Of a stretch of 64,000 nucleotides of DNA, positions 36,823 to 44,382 are shown in pieces. The notes beneath the pieces were generated by a model. It saw nothing but the letters and a program-made list of their open reading frames with translations, was not told the origin of the DNA and did not search any database. Origin of the DNA: Ferrovum myxofaciens (GTDB taxonomy: Bacteria; Pseudomonadota; Gammaproteobacteria; Burkholderiales; Ferrovaceae); contig NZ_JPOQ01000011.1 in NCBI RefSeq assembly GCF_000735045.1, forward strand, positions 1 through 64,000. The letters are read 5' to 3'. The stretch's first letter is position 1. Every line of letters starts with the position of its first letter. The translations under genes were made by a program, and so were the position numbers.

Positions 36823-37967
36823 GAGGGACTCACCCGGCTTTCAGGATCAAGTTCCACGGGAACCGGAAGATTCTGAGGAGGGGGAGGAACCTCTCCCCCT
36901 TCCTTGCGCTGCCGTTGTAACTGGTAGGCATAGGCCAGTATCTCGGCAACTGCAAGATAGAGCGCTTCAGGAACGGGGTGCTCCATCTCGGTATGGGCAT
37001 ACAAGGCTCGTGCCAACGCAGGTGCCTCCACCACGGGGATGCGATGCGTGGCAGCCGCCGCACGTATGCGTTCTGCCACCAGATGAACCCCTTTTGCCAC
37101 CACGATGGGCGCACGCATGACGCCCTCCTGATAGCGCAGAGCCACCGCATAGTGGGTAGGATTAGTCACCACCACATCCGCACTCGGGATCTGGCTCATC
37201 ATGCGCCGACGGGCCCTTTCACGCTGCAGATTCCGGATCTTGCTCTTGATCTGGGGATCCCCTTCGGTCTCCTTGGACTCTTGTCGAATCTCTTCCTTGG
37301 TCATACGAAGTTTACGATTGTGCTCCCACAATTGAAAGGGCACATCCACCGCTGCCACCAGCATCATTCCTGCCAACATGGCCAAAAAGGATTGGCCCAC
37401 CAAGGTCCCCATCTGAAGGGTGGCGGAAGGAATGGATAACGCGGGAAGCATCAGGGTCTGGTCCAGATAGTGCCACACAGCCCAGATCCCTGCCCCACCC
37501 ACCACCACTGCCTTGGCAATGCTTTTAACCAATTCCACTCCCCCCTGGGCAGAAAACATGCGCCCAATACCAGCCAGAGGGTCCAGGCGGGAAAAGTTTG
37601 GTTGCAACGGTTTGAAACTGAATAACCATCCATTCAGCAGCAGGGGAGAGAAAATTGCCGTGATCAGAAGCAAACCCAAAAAGGGCAAAAACACTTCCAC
37701 GGTTTCCAGTGACAACCGTGAAAACCGCTCCATCATGCGAACGGGATCCGTGGCCACCCCCGCATCGAAACTCAAACCCTGGCGTACCAACTTCAGCAAG
37801 GATTGACGCATGTGTTCGCCCATGAACCACAATCCCCCTCCTCCTGCCAACAACGCCATGAAAGTGGACAGTTCGCGGGAACGGGCAACCTGACCTTCCT
37901 CCCGTGCCTGATCGAGGCGTCGTTGCGAAGGTTGTTCGGTTTTTTCGAGGTCGCTCTCGCTGTCCAT
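36819..37967 (-). CDS. flhB: Flagellar export-switch protein FlhB
   Basis: FlhB switches export from hook to filament substrates after cutting itself. The product has 382 residues: four transmembrane helices, a linker with EEIRQESKETEGDPQIKSKI, and the self-cleavage site NPTH at residues 269-272 in VVVTNPTHYAVALRYQ. A Pro-rich tail follows. It is the first gene of the flhB-A-F-G-fliA-motCD run and is divergent from flhDC. Confidence 0.97.
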   Translation of the reverse strand: MDSESDLEKTEQPSQRRLDQAREEGQVARSRELSTFMALLAGGGGLWFMGEHMRQSLLKLVRQGLSFDAGVATDPVRMMERFSRLSLETVEVFLPFLGLLLITAIFSPLLLNGWLFSFKPLQPNFSRLDPLAGIGRMFSAQGGVELVKSIAKAVVVGGAGIWAVWHYLDQTLMLPALSIPSATLQMGTLVGQSFLAMLAGMMLVAAVDVPFQLWEHNRKLRMTKEEIRQESKETEGDPQIKSKIRNLQRERARRRMMSQIPSADVVVTNPTHYAVALRYQEGVMRAPIVVAKGVHLVAERIRAAAATHRIPVVEAPALARALYAHTEMEHPVPEALYLAVAEILAYAYQLQRQRKEGGEVPPPPQNLPVPVELDPESRVSPS

Positions 37968-38101
37968 GGAAACTCTCTGAAATTAGAAGGGCCTATTCAA
38001 CGCACCATTATCCAGAGGGGAAGTTACTCTCAAAGGCAGGAACAACCGGGGATTTACCCTGTCATTTCTCCAGACGGTGCAAAAGCGAGACACTTTCCCT
38101 C

Positions 38102-38128
38102 TTGAAAAAAATTTTTATTTTTTTTCAA
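38102..38128. repeat. A/T-only hairpin upstream of the flhDC promoter
   Basis: TTGAAAAAAA (38102-38111) is repeated inverted as TTTTTTTCAA (38119-38128), with a 7-base loop. It ends 8 bases before the sigma28 -35 element, so it may act as an AT-rich activating element or a site for a nucleoid protein. Confidence 0.5.
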
Positions 38129-38136
38129 AAAAACCC

Positions 38137-38163
38137 TAAAGTTTTCCAAAAGCCTGCCGATAA
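38137..38163 (+). promoter_or_regulatory. Sigma28 (FliA) promoter upstream of flhDC
   Basis: Perfect TAAAGTTT, 11-base spacer and perfect GCCGATAA (38156-38163) on the plus strand, 227 bases before the flhD start codon. No gene on this strand begins in between. It implies that flhDC can be read by FliA polymerase. Confidence 0.9.
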
Positions 38164-38390
38164 CCTATTCATGGACGATGCAGAACATCGCAATCCGTTG
38201 AAAATATTTGATTTTTTATTTTACCCGCTTTTTTGCTCCTGACAGCAAAGCGGGCGTCTTTGTCGCCCATAGGTTTTATTCCTACGGCAAATTCATCAAA
38301 TTGCTGATTTATTCTCCTTTTCGCGCTCGGCACAATGGGTCCCATCGTGACCCGTGGTCACCGGTGCACCCCAACCTAAGGAGAAGTTCC

Positions 38391-38711
38391 ATGAACCCTA
38401 CCCAATTACATGAAGAAATCAAGGACACCAACCTTTCCTATCTGATGCTGGCCCAGAATATGATCAACCAGGATATGGCTGCTGCGCTCTTCCGGTTGGG
38501 AATCAACGCAGAAATGGCGGATTTGATCGCCAGTTTGACGCCTGCCCAGTTGATTAAAATGGCTGCTTCGAATATGCTGGTGTGTCGCTTGCGTTTCGAT
38601 GAGAATCTGCTCCTCAATATGATCACCGACCACACTAAAGACCGTCTCATGGCTCTGCCCCATGCAGCCATCCTCATGGCCGGCCAACCGGCTGAACAAC
38701 TGGTCTTTTGA
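38391..38711 (+). CDS. flhD: Flagellar master regulator subunit FlhD
   Basis: FlhD and FlhC form the hetero-hexamer that turns on early flagellar operons. The start is the ATG at 38391 behind TAAGGAGAAG, giving 106 residues. The N-terminal dimer core (EEIKDTNLSYLMLAQNMINQ, then DMAAALFRLGINAEMADLIA) and the LTPAQLIKMAASNMLVCRLR region are typical of FlhD. flhC follows with a start 5 bases beyond its stop. Confidence 0.96.
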   Translation: MNPTQLHEEIKDTNLSYLMLAQNMINQDMAAALFRLGINAEMADLIASLTPAQLIKMAASNMLVCRLRFDENLLLNMITDHTKDRLMALPHAAILMAGQPAEQLVF

Positions 38712-38715
38712 TCTC

Positions 38716-39270
38716 TTGACCGCTCCGCGCAGCATCGTTGCCGAAGCCCAGGAAGTACAATGGGCCATCGAATTGATCGAGTTGGGCGCTCGCCTTCAGT
38801 TGCTGCAGGAAGAAACCCATCTGAGCCGCGAGCGGCTGTTACGACTGTATCGGGAAGTTGCCGGACACTCTCCTTCCAAGGGCATGCTGCCCTATTCCAC
38901 CGATTGGTTCATCACCTGGCAGCCGAATATCCACGCCTCCCTGTTTCTTGGAATTTACCGCTACCTCGAAAAGAATATCGAACTCCCCTCTCTTGAATTG
39001 CTCATCAAGAGTTATCGGCTCTATCTCGAGCAAAATGTCATCAGCAAGGAAGAAAACGTTCTCAGCATCACCCGCGCCTGGTTTCTACTTCGTTTCTGCG
39101 CTGCCGGCATGTTGACAACGGCTCCCTGCATCCGTTGCAACGGGGAGTTCGTGGTCCATACCCACGATCTGACCGCTGATTTTATCTGCGGCATCTGCGC
39201 CCCTCCTTCCCGCGCAGGGAAAACCAAAAAACTCCTCCCAAAACCGGTTTCTTCCGAACCTTCCCTGTAA
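38716..39270 (+). CDS. flhC: Flagellar master regulator subunit FlhC
   Basis: FlhC gives the complex its DNA contacts. The TTG at 38716 (MTAPRSIVAEAQEVQWAIEL) matches where FlhC proteins begin and gives 184 residues; an ATG at 38662 would overlap flhD by 50 bases. The core LGARLQLLQEETHLSRERLL and GMLPYSTDWFITWQPNIHAS is highly conserved. The zinc site is intact, with CIRC and CGIC pairs near the C-terminus. There is no clear ribosome site, so translation is probably coupled to flhD. Confidence 0.94.
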   Translation: MTAPRSIVAEAQEVQWAIELIELGARLQLLQEETHLSRERLLRLYREVAGHSPSKGMLPYSTDWFITWQPNIHASLFLGIYRYLEKNIELPSLELLIKSYRLYLEQNVISKEENVLSITRAWFLLRFCAAGMLTTAPCIRCNGEFVVHTHDLTADFICGICAPPSRAGKTKKLLPKPVSSEPSL

Positions 39271-39383
39271 AGTTCAAAAAAATTAGTGGAAAATCCCGCA
39301 GACAGGATGCGCTCGCGCTCAATTCATGGTTGAATGGCGCCTTGTAACCCTCCAAGAATTTATAACGTATCTGGAGCCTTTCC

Positions 39384-40238
39384 ATGTTTGTCATCATCGG
39401 CTATGTCGTCGTTCTGGGTGCCGTGTTCGGAGGTTTTGCCATGGGGGGGGGGCATTTGGGCGCCCTCTTCCAACCCATTGAATTGCTCATGATCGGGGGA
39501 GGCGCCCTCGGTGCGTTTTTTGTGGGCAATACGGGAAAGGCGGTCAAAGCCACGTCCAAAGCCCTTCCCTCCGTATTCAAAGGGGCAAAATACAGCAAAG
39601 AAACCTACATGGAGTTGATGGCCCTGCTCTATGAGATCCTGGGAAAAATCCGCAAGGAAGGGCTGATGGCCGTGGAGGGTGATGTGGAAAACCCCGAGCA
39701 AAGCGCCCTGTTTTCCAAGTATCCGAAAATCCTGGGCGATCACCACGTGATTGAATTCACCACAGATTATCTGCGCATCATGGTCAGCGGAAACCTGAAT
39801 GCCATGGAGATCGAAAATTTGATGGATGTGGAAATCGAAACCCATCACCATGAGGCGCTGGTACCTGCCCACGTCATCTCCAAACTCGGTGATGGGTTAC
39901 CCGCTTTCGGGATCGTGGCCGCCGTGATGGGCGTGGTGCATACCATGGAATCCGTGGGAGCCCCTCCTGCCGAGTTGGGCATGCTCATTGCACATGCACT
40001 GGTGGGAACCTTTCTGGGGATCCTGCTGGCCTATGGGTTTGTGGGACCTCTGGGGGGCCTGCTGGAACAAAAGGCCGAAGAATCCACCAAGATGTTTCAA
40101 ACCATCAAGGTGACCTTGCTGGCCAGTCTCAACGGTTATGCCCCCGCCATGGCGGTGGAATTCGGACGCAAAGTACTCAATTCTCCTGAGCGTCCGGGTT
40201 TTACCGAGTTGGAAACCCACGTCAAACAGAAACGCTGA
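39384..40238 (+). CDS. motA: Flagellar stator protein MotA
   Basis: MotA is the proton-channel and torque subunit. The product has 284 residues, close to enteric MotA. Conserved pieces are GAFFVGNTGKAVKATSKALP, the cytoplasmic loop with charged residues that face FliG, and DGLPAFGIVAAVMGVVHTME with the conserved proline. Codons 20-23 include a run of ten G residues (39443-39452) encoding GGG after Met. It starts 113 bases after flhC; a separate promoter is likely but was not found. Confidence 0.96.
   Translation: MFVIIGYVVVLGAVFGGFAMGGGHLGALFQPIELLMIGGGALGAFFVGNTGKAVKATSKALPSVFKGAKYSKETYMELMALLYEILGKIRKEGLMAVEGDVENPEQSALFSKYPKILGDHHVIEFTTDYLRIMVSGNLNAMEIENLMDVEIETHHHEALVPAHVISKLGDGLPAFGIVAAVMGVVHTMESVGAPPAELGMLIAHALVGTFLGILLAYGFVGPLGGLLEQKAEESTKMFQTIKVTLLASLNGYAPAMAVEFGRKVLNSPERPGFTELETHVKQKR
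39443..39452 (+). repeat. Ten-G homopolymer in the 5' part of motA
   Basis: Ten consecutive G residues inside codons 20-23 of motA. Slippage by one base would stop the protein near its N-terminus. Confidence 0.85.
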
Positions 40239-40256
40239 TCCTGAGGAACCGGGTCG

Positions 40257-41249
40257 ATGACCGCCGAAGATAAACGCCCCATTGTCGTCAAACGCATCAA
40301 GAAGGTTGCGGGAGGCGGCCACCATGGGGGAGCCTGGAAAATCGCCTATGCGGATTTTGTAACGGCCATGATGGCGTTCTTCCTTCTGATGTGGTTACTG
40401 GGTTCCACCACCAAGGGAGATTTGCAGGGGATCCAGGATTACTTCAAAACCCCCCTGAAAGTTGCCCTTGCCGGAGGCTCAAGCAGCGGGGACAGTTCCA
40501 GCATTGTGACGGGCGGAGGGAAAGACCTGACCCGGAGTGAAGGACAGGTCAAGCGAGGCGACCATCCCTCCACGAAAAAAATCATCACTGTCAAAGCCAC
40601 CGATGCTGACTTCAAACGCAAGGAGCAAGCCGAGGAACTGGCCAAACTCAAGGAATTGAAAACCAGAATCGAAGGGGTCATCGCCCACAATCCCAATCTG
40701 GAGAAATTCAAGAACCAGATCCTTCTGGACATCACCAGCGAGGGATTACGCATTCAAATCGTGGACCGCCAGAACCGCCCCATGTTCCGTGTGGGGAGCG
40801 CCCAACTGGAACCTTACACCCGCGATATCCTCCGGGAAATCGGTAAAAGTCTCAATGATGTCCCCAATTTCATCAGTTTGTCCGGTCATACGGACGCGCG
40901 TCCCTATTCGGTGGACATGAAGGGAGCCAAGGGCGGATACAACAATTGGGATCTCTCTGCCGACCGGGCCAACGCATCCCGCCGTGAACTGATTGCGGGG
41001 GGCATGGATCCCGACAAGGTCCTGCGTGTCGTCGGACTGGCATCGGCCGTCTTACTAAATAAAGACGATCCCAATGACCCGACCAATCGGCGCATCAGCA
41101 TCATCGTCATGAACAAACGGGCGGAGGATACGGCACGCCATGACGGAGGAGTCATCCAGGTAGAAAATGGCGTTCCTCCGGCACCGCCAGTCGTTCCCCC
41201 TTCTCCGGCAGTGCCGGCCCCCTCCATTCCTGTCAGCCCGGCACGCTGA
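40257..41249 (+). CDS. motB: Flagellar stator protein MotB
   Basis: MotB anchors the stator to peptidoglycan and carries the proton-binding aspartate. The product has 330 residues. The transmembrane helix has Asp33 in AYADFVTAMMAFFLLMWLLG, preceded by a Lys-rich start and followed by a plug-like segment. The OmpA-type domain (ISLSGHTDARPYS, then NWDLSADRANASRREL and DPTNRRISIIVM) is intact. A Pro/Val-rich tail ends the protein. It starts 18 bases after motA. Confidence 0.96.
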   Translation: MTAEDKRPIVVKRIKKVAGGGHHGGAWKIAYADFVTAMMAFFLLMWLLGSTTKGDLQGIQDYFKTPLKVALAGGSSSGDSSSIVTGGGKDLTRSEGQVKRGDHPSTKKIITVKATDADFKRKEQAEELAKLKELKTRIEGVIAHNPNLEKFKNQILLDITSEGLRIQIVDRQNRPMFRVGSAQLEPYTRDILREIGKSLNDVPNFISLSGHTDARPYSVDMKGAKGGYNNWDLSADRANASRRELIAGGMDPDKVLRVVGLASAVLLNKDDPNDPTNRRISIIVMNKRAEDTARHDGGVIQVENGVPPAPPVVPPSPAVPAPSIPVSPAR

Positions 41250-41250
41250 T

Positions 41251-41277
41251 TAAAGTTTTCTGCAAAGAAGTCGTTAT
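41251..41277 (+). promoter_or_regulatory. Candidate weak sigma28 promoter of the chemotaxis operon
   Basis: Perfect TAAAGTTT at 41251-41258 and an 11-base spacer, then GTCGTTAT in place of GCCGATAA (5 of 8). It lies 53 bases before the first cheV. The -35 element and spacing are convincing; the -10 is poor. Confidence 0.55.
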
Positions 41278-41329
41278 CCCTTATCATGAGGCACAACCCT
41301 GCTCAAAGACAGTGAACCAAGGATGATCC

Positions 41330-42289
41330 ATGTCTGAACTACTTTCCAAAATCGATGCCCGAACCAAGTTGGCGGGAAACAATAAGCTGGAAATTCTGAT
41401 GTTCACGTTGGGGATCAATCCCCGAACCGAACGCCGCGAAACTTATGGCATCAATGTCTTCAAGGTACGCGAGGTACTGCGTACCCCACCCATCACCCGC
41501 GCCCCGGAAATGCCCGAGACAGTGGAAGGAATGGTCAGTTTGCGTGGCCGGCTGATCCCCGTCATCGGTTTGGCCAAGTACATCGGCATTCCGCTCGAAA
41601 CCATTCCGGACATCATGATCATCACGGAATACAATGGCCACACCCAAGGGTTTCTGGTGGAATCGGTGGATACCATTCTGCGTCTCGACTGGTCGGCCAT
41701 GCGGGTTCCCCCGGAAATGGTGAATACCCCATTGGGGGGTCTGGTCACCGCCGTCACAGAACTGCCAGACGGACGACTGGTCATGATGCTGGATGTGGAA
41801 CGGGTACTGGCTGAAACCGCGCAGCTGGGTGAAGACGAATCCATCTACCGCAATGTACAACCCCTCGGTTTGAACAATCATCGTGTGTTCTATGCCGATG
41901 ATTCCTCCGTTGCCCGCAAACAGATTGCCCGTACCCTGGAAGCCATGGGAGTAAAGGGCATCTCGGCAGTCAATGGTCGTCAAGCCTGGGACGAGTTGCG
42001 CCACATGGCTGACCAGGCAGAAAGTTCCCACACGCCTCTGAAGGATTTGCTTCACCTCATTCTGACCGATGTGGAAATGCCCGAAATGGATGGCTACATG
42101 CTGACACGCAAGATCAAGGAAGATAAGCGCTTCACTGGCATCCCGGTTCTCATGCATTCCTCCTTGTCCGGCAGTTCCAACCAGCAACTGGGCAAAACCG
42201 TGGGGGTGGACGAATATATTTCAAAATTTGAACCCAATCGTTTGGCGAGCACCCTGACTCGCCTGCTGAAAGGCGCGGAGGCCCCATGA
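41330..42289 (+). CDS. cheV: CheV chemotaxis coupling protein (copy 1)
   Basis: CheV joins a CheW-like adaptor to a receiver domain, linking receptors to CheA and adapting the signal. The product has 319 residues: CheW-like domain at about 18-165 (INVFKVREVLRTPPITRAPE, then MVSLRGRLIPVIGL), receiver at about 185-315. The receiver keeps the acidic pair (Asp190-Asp191), the phosphate-accepting Asp247 in LTDVEMPEMDG, and a lysine in SKFEP. It overlaps the next cheV by 4 bases. Confidence 0.95.
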   Translation: MSELLSKIDARTKLAGNNKLEILMFTLGINPRTERRETYGINVFKVREVLRTPPITRAPEMPETVEGMVSLRGRLIPVIGLAKYIGIPLETIPDIMIITEYNGHTQGFLVESVDTILRLDWSAMRVPPEMVNTPLGGLVTAVTELPDGRLVMMLDVERVLAETAQLGEDESIYRNVQPLGLNNHRVFYADDSSVARKQIARTLEAMGVKGISAVNGRQAWDELRHMADQAESSHTPLKDLLHLILTDVEMPEMDGYMLTRKIKEDKRFTGIPVLMHSSLSGSSNQQLGKTVGVDEYISKFEPNRLASTLTRLLKGAEAP

Positions 42290-43248
42290 CTTTTCAGAAT
42301 CAGCCCCAAACATTTTCTCCGCTGGGGGATGAACTACTGGATACCGTAGATGCGCGGACCAATCTGGCAGGATCCAATAAAATGGAGATCCTGCTGTTTT
42401 CCCTGGGTACAGAAGAAAAGTTTGGCATCAATGTGTTCAAGGTGCGCGAAGTCACCCACGCCATGAAGGTCACCCGTACGCCCAACATGCCCGCAGGCGT
42501 TTCTGGCATCGTCAGTCTGCGCGGACATATCATCCCCGTTCTGGATCTGGTCAGTTTCATGAAGTTGGAAAATGCTCGTGCGCACGAGCGCAGCACCATG
42601 CTGGTCACCGAATACAGTCGTCACACGCTGGGGTTTTTGGTCGCCAACGTGGACCGCATCATCCGCGTCGACTGGAGTACCGTCCGCGCACCAGAAAATG
42701 ATTTCTCCGGCAGCGGCGACAACCTCATCAATGCCATTACCGAACTCCCCACGGGAGAACTGATCTCCATCGTGGACGTGGAACAGGTACTGGCCTCTGC
42801 TTTTGGGGAAAATGTAGTGGGAAATGTCCCTAAAATAGAAAGTGGCCATGAAAAGTGCGTCTTTTTTGCGGATGATTCATCTGTTGCACGCAAGACAATA
42901 GCGGAATTGCTGGATAAAATGGGAGTCAAACATTTGCGTGCCAATAACGGACGGGAAGCGTGGGAGCGCTTATGTGGCTTGGCGGACAGTGCTTCCCATG
43001 GGAAATACCCCTTGCGCAATCAGATCCAGGTAATTCTGGTGGATGCGGAAATGCCTGAAATGGACGGGTATGTGTTGACGCAACATGTGAAAGCGGACAA
43101 ACGCTTTGACGAAATCCCCGTTGTCATGCATTCATCGCTTTCGTCACAAGCCAATCGAGCCATGGGAAGCCGGGTCGGAGTAGACTATTACGTTGCAAAG
43201 TTTGACACGGCCATGCTGTCGGAAACCTTGCGTCCCTTGCTGAGTTGA
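42286..43248 (+). CDS. cheV: CheV chemotaxis coupling protein (copy 2)
   Basis: A second, diverged CheV of 320 residues with the same order: CheW-like domain (INVFKVREVTHAMKVTRTPN, then IVSLRGHIIPVLDL) and a receiver domain. The receiver keeps Asp196-Asp197, the phosphate-accepting Asp253 in LVDAEMPEMDG, and AKFDT. It starts within the stop of copy 1. The two copies share the same framework but differ widely, so the duplication is old and the copies may serve different receptors. Confidence 0.95.
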   Translation: MTFQNQPQTFSPLGDELLDTVDARTNLAGSNKMEILLFSLGTEEKFGINVFKVREVTHAMKVTRTPNMPAGVSGIVSLRGHIIPVLDLVSFMKLENARAHERSTMLVTEYSRHTLGFLVANVDRIIRVDWSTVRAPENDFSGSGDNLINAITELPTGELISIVDVEQVLASAFGENVVGNVPKIESGHEKCVFFADDSSVARKTIAELLDKMGVKHLRANNGREAWERLCGLADSASHGKYPLRNQIQVILVDAEMPEMDGYVLTQHVKADKRFDEIPVVMHSSLSSQANRAMGSRVGVDYYVAKFDTAMLSETLRPLLS

Positions 43249-43264
43249 ATGATGGAGAATAAGC

Positions 43265-43654
43265 GTGGTTGATGCGAACCTGAAATTTCTGGTGGTGGAC
43301 GATTTTTCCACCATGCGACGAATCGTACGCAATCTTTTGAAAGAATTGGGCTTTACAAATGTGATCGAGGCAGAAGATGGGGTAGATGCCCTCAACAAGT
43401 TGCGCGCCGGAGATATCGAATTTGTGGTGTCGGACTGGAATATGCCCAATATGACAGGGATCGAATTGTTGCGTGCCATCCGCAAGGACCCTTCCCTCAA
43501 ACATCTGCCTGTACTCATGGTCACGGCTGAAGCCAAAAAGGAAAATATCATAGAAGCTGCCCAGGCAGGTGCCAGTGGCTATATCGTCAAGCCTTTCACC
43601 GCGGCCACAATGGATGAAAAGTTGAAGAAAATCTTTCAGAACATGAAGAAGTGA
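43265..43654 (+). CDS. cheY: Chemotaxis response regulator CheY
   Basis: CheY-P binds FliM and switches the motor. The product has 129 residues from a GTG start. The acidic pocket (Asp12, Asp13), the phosphorylated Asp57 in [18 protein letters not shown], Thr in VTAEA, and the lysine in VKPF are all present. It lies between the second cheV and cheZ. Confidence 0.97.
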   Translation: MVDANLKFLVVDDFSTMRRIVRNLLKELGFTNVIEAEDGVDALNKLRAGDIEFVVSDWNMPNMTGIELLRAIRKDPSLKHLPVLMVTAEAKKENIIEAAQAGASGYIVKPFTAATMDEKLKKIFQNMKK

Positions 43655-43661
43655 GAATGCC

Positions 43662-44378
43662 ATGAGCATCCAAGACAACGATGACCTGGAATCCCTTTTC
43701 GACAGCATCGTCGCTGCCCAAAACGGCATGAATGGGGAAACCAAAGAAGATGAGAACGGTTGCCCTACCTGTGACAATACCGAAAAAGTGTTCAATGAAA
43801 TTGGTCAGTTGACCCGGACGCTCCATGACAGTTTGCGCGAATTAGGATTGGATAAAAGTTTGGAAACCGTGGCCTCAGCCATTCCCGATGCGCGCGATCG
43901 TCTCGGCTATGTGGCTGCCATGACCCAACAGGCGGCAGAACGAGTGCTCAATGCCACAGATGCTGCCCAACCCATCGTAGAGAAAATACAGTTGGATTGC
44001 AACCAATTGGCCAATGAATGGCAGTCACTTTTCGAGGGTAAGGTATCGGTGGAACAATTCAAGGCTCTGGTCACCCGAACCCATGCTCAACTGTTTGAAA
44101 TTCCAAAACAAACCAAGGCAATCCAAACCTTTCTCATGGAAATCGTCATGGCTCAGGACTTTCAGGACTTGACGGGTCAGGTCATCAAAAAAACCCTGGA
44201 AGTCACTCAAAACATGGAAAAACAACTCATCGCCCTACTGGTGGAGAATGCCCCTGCCATGTCCCGTGTGGATGAAGGATTACTCAATGGCCCCGTTGTG
44301 GGAACGACATCCGGACGCAGTGACGTGGTCACGAGTCAGGATCAGGTAGACGAATTGCTGGAAAGCCTGGGATTTTGA
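43662..44378 (+). CDS. cheZ: CheY-P phosphatase CheZ
   Basis: CheZ removes phosphate from CheY. The product has 238 residues, mostly a long helical hairpin. The catalytic region has AQDFQDLTGQVIKKTLEVTQ with the key Asp and Gln, and the C-terminal CheY-binding peptide QDQVDELLESLGF is intact. It starts 7 bases after cheY. Confidence 0.95.
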   Translation: MSIQDNDDLESLFDSIVAAQNGMNGETKEDENGCPTCDNTEKVFNEIGQLTRTLHDSLRELGLDKSLETVASAIPDARDRLGYVAAMTQQAAERVLNATDAAQPIVEKIQLDCNQLANEWQSLFEGKVSVEQFKALVTRTHAQLFEIPKQTKAIQTFLMEIVMAQDFQDLTGQVIKKTLEVTQNMEKQLIALLVENAPAMSRVDEGLLNGPVVGTTSGRSDVVTSQDQVDELLESLGF

Positions 44379-44382
44379 CATC

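Larger units (their letters stand above)
37968..38390. other. 423-base intergenic region between flhB and flhD
   Basis: No gene seen. It must hold the promoters of the divergent flhB and flhDC operons. Visible in it: a pure A/T hairpin at 38102-38128, a perfect sigma28 promoter at 38137-38163, and a leader of about 220 bases before flhD, as long as the regulated flhDC leader of enteric bacteria. Base composition is more AT-rich than the flanking genes between about 38100 and 38260. Confidence 0.7.

Noticed and set aside
35899-36876. 325-residue plus-strand open frame opposite flhA
   Set aside because: It is antisense to a perfectly conserved FlhA, is rich in His/Gln/Asn in the way shadow frames are, and has no ribosome site or recognisable motif.
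38102-38128. A/T hairpin as a rho-independent terminator
   Set aside because: The stem has a single G-C pair, and no gene ends upstream on the plus strand that would need it; flhB is transcribed away.
39013-39030. TTATCGGC inside flhC as a minus-strand sigma28 -10 element
   Set aside because: No TAAAGTTT-like box at the right spacing, and no minus-strand gene downstream of it.
39268-39294. TAAAGTTC after flhC as a possible sigma28 promoter for motA
   Set aside because: The -35 box is close but the sequence 11 bases on (TGGAAAAT) does not resemble GCCGATAA.
41339-42187. 282-residue minus-strand open frame opposite the first cheV
   Set aside because: Complement of conserved CheV codons; Gln/His/Asp-rich without a recognisable family.
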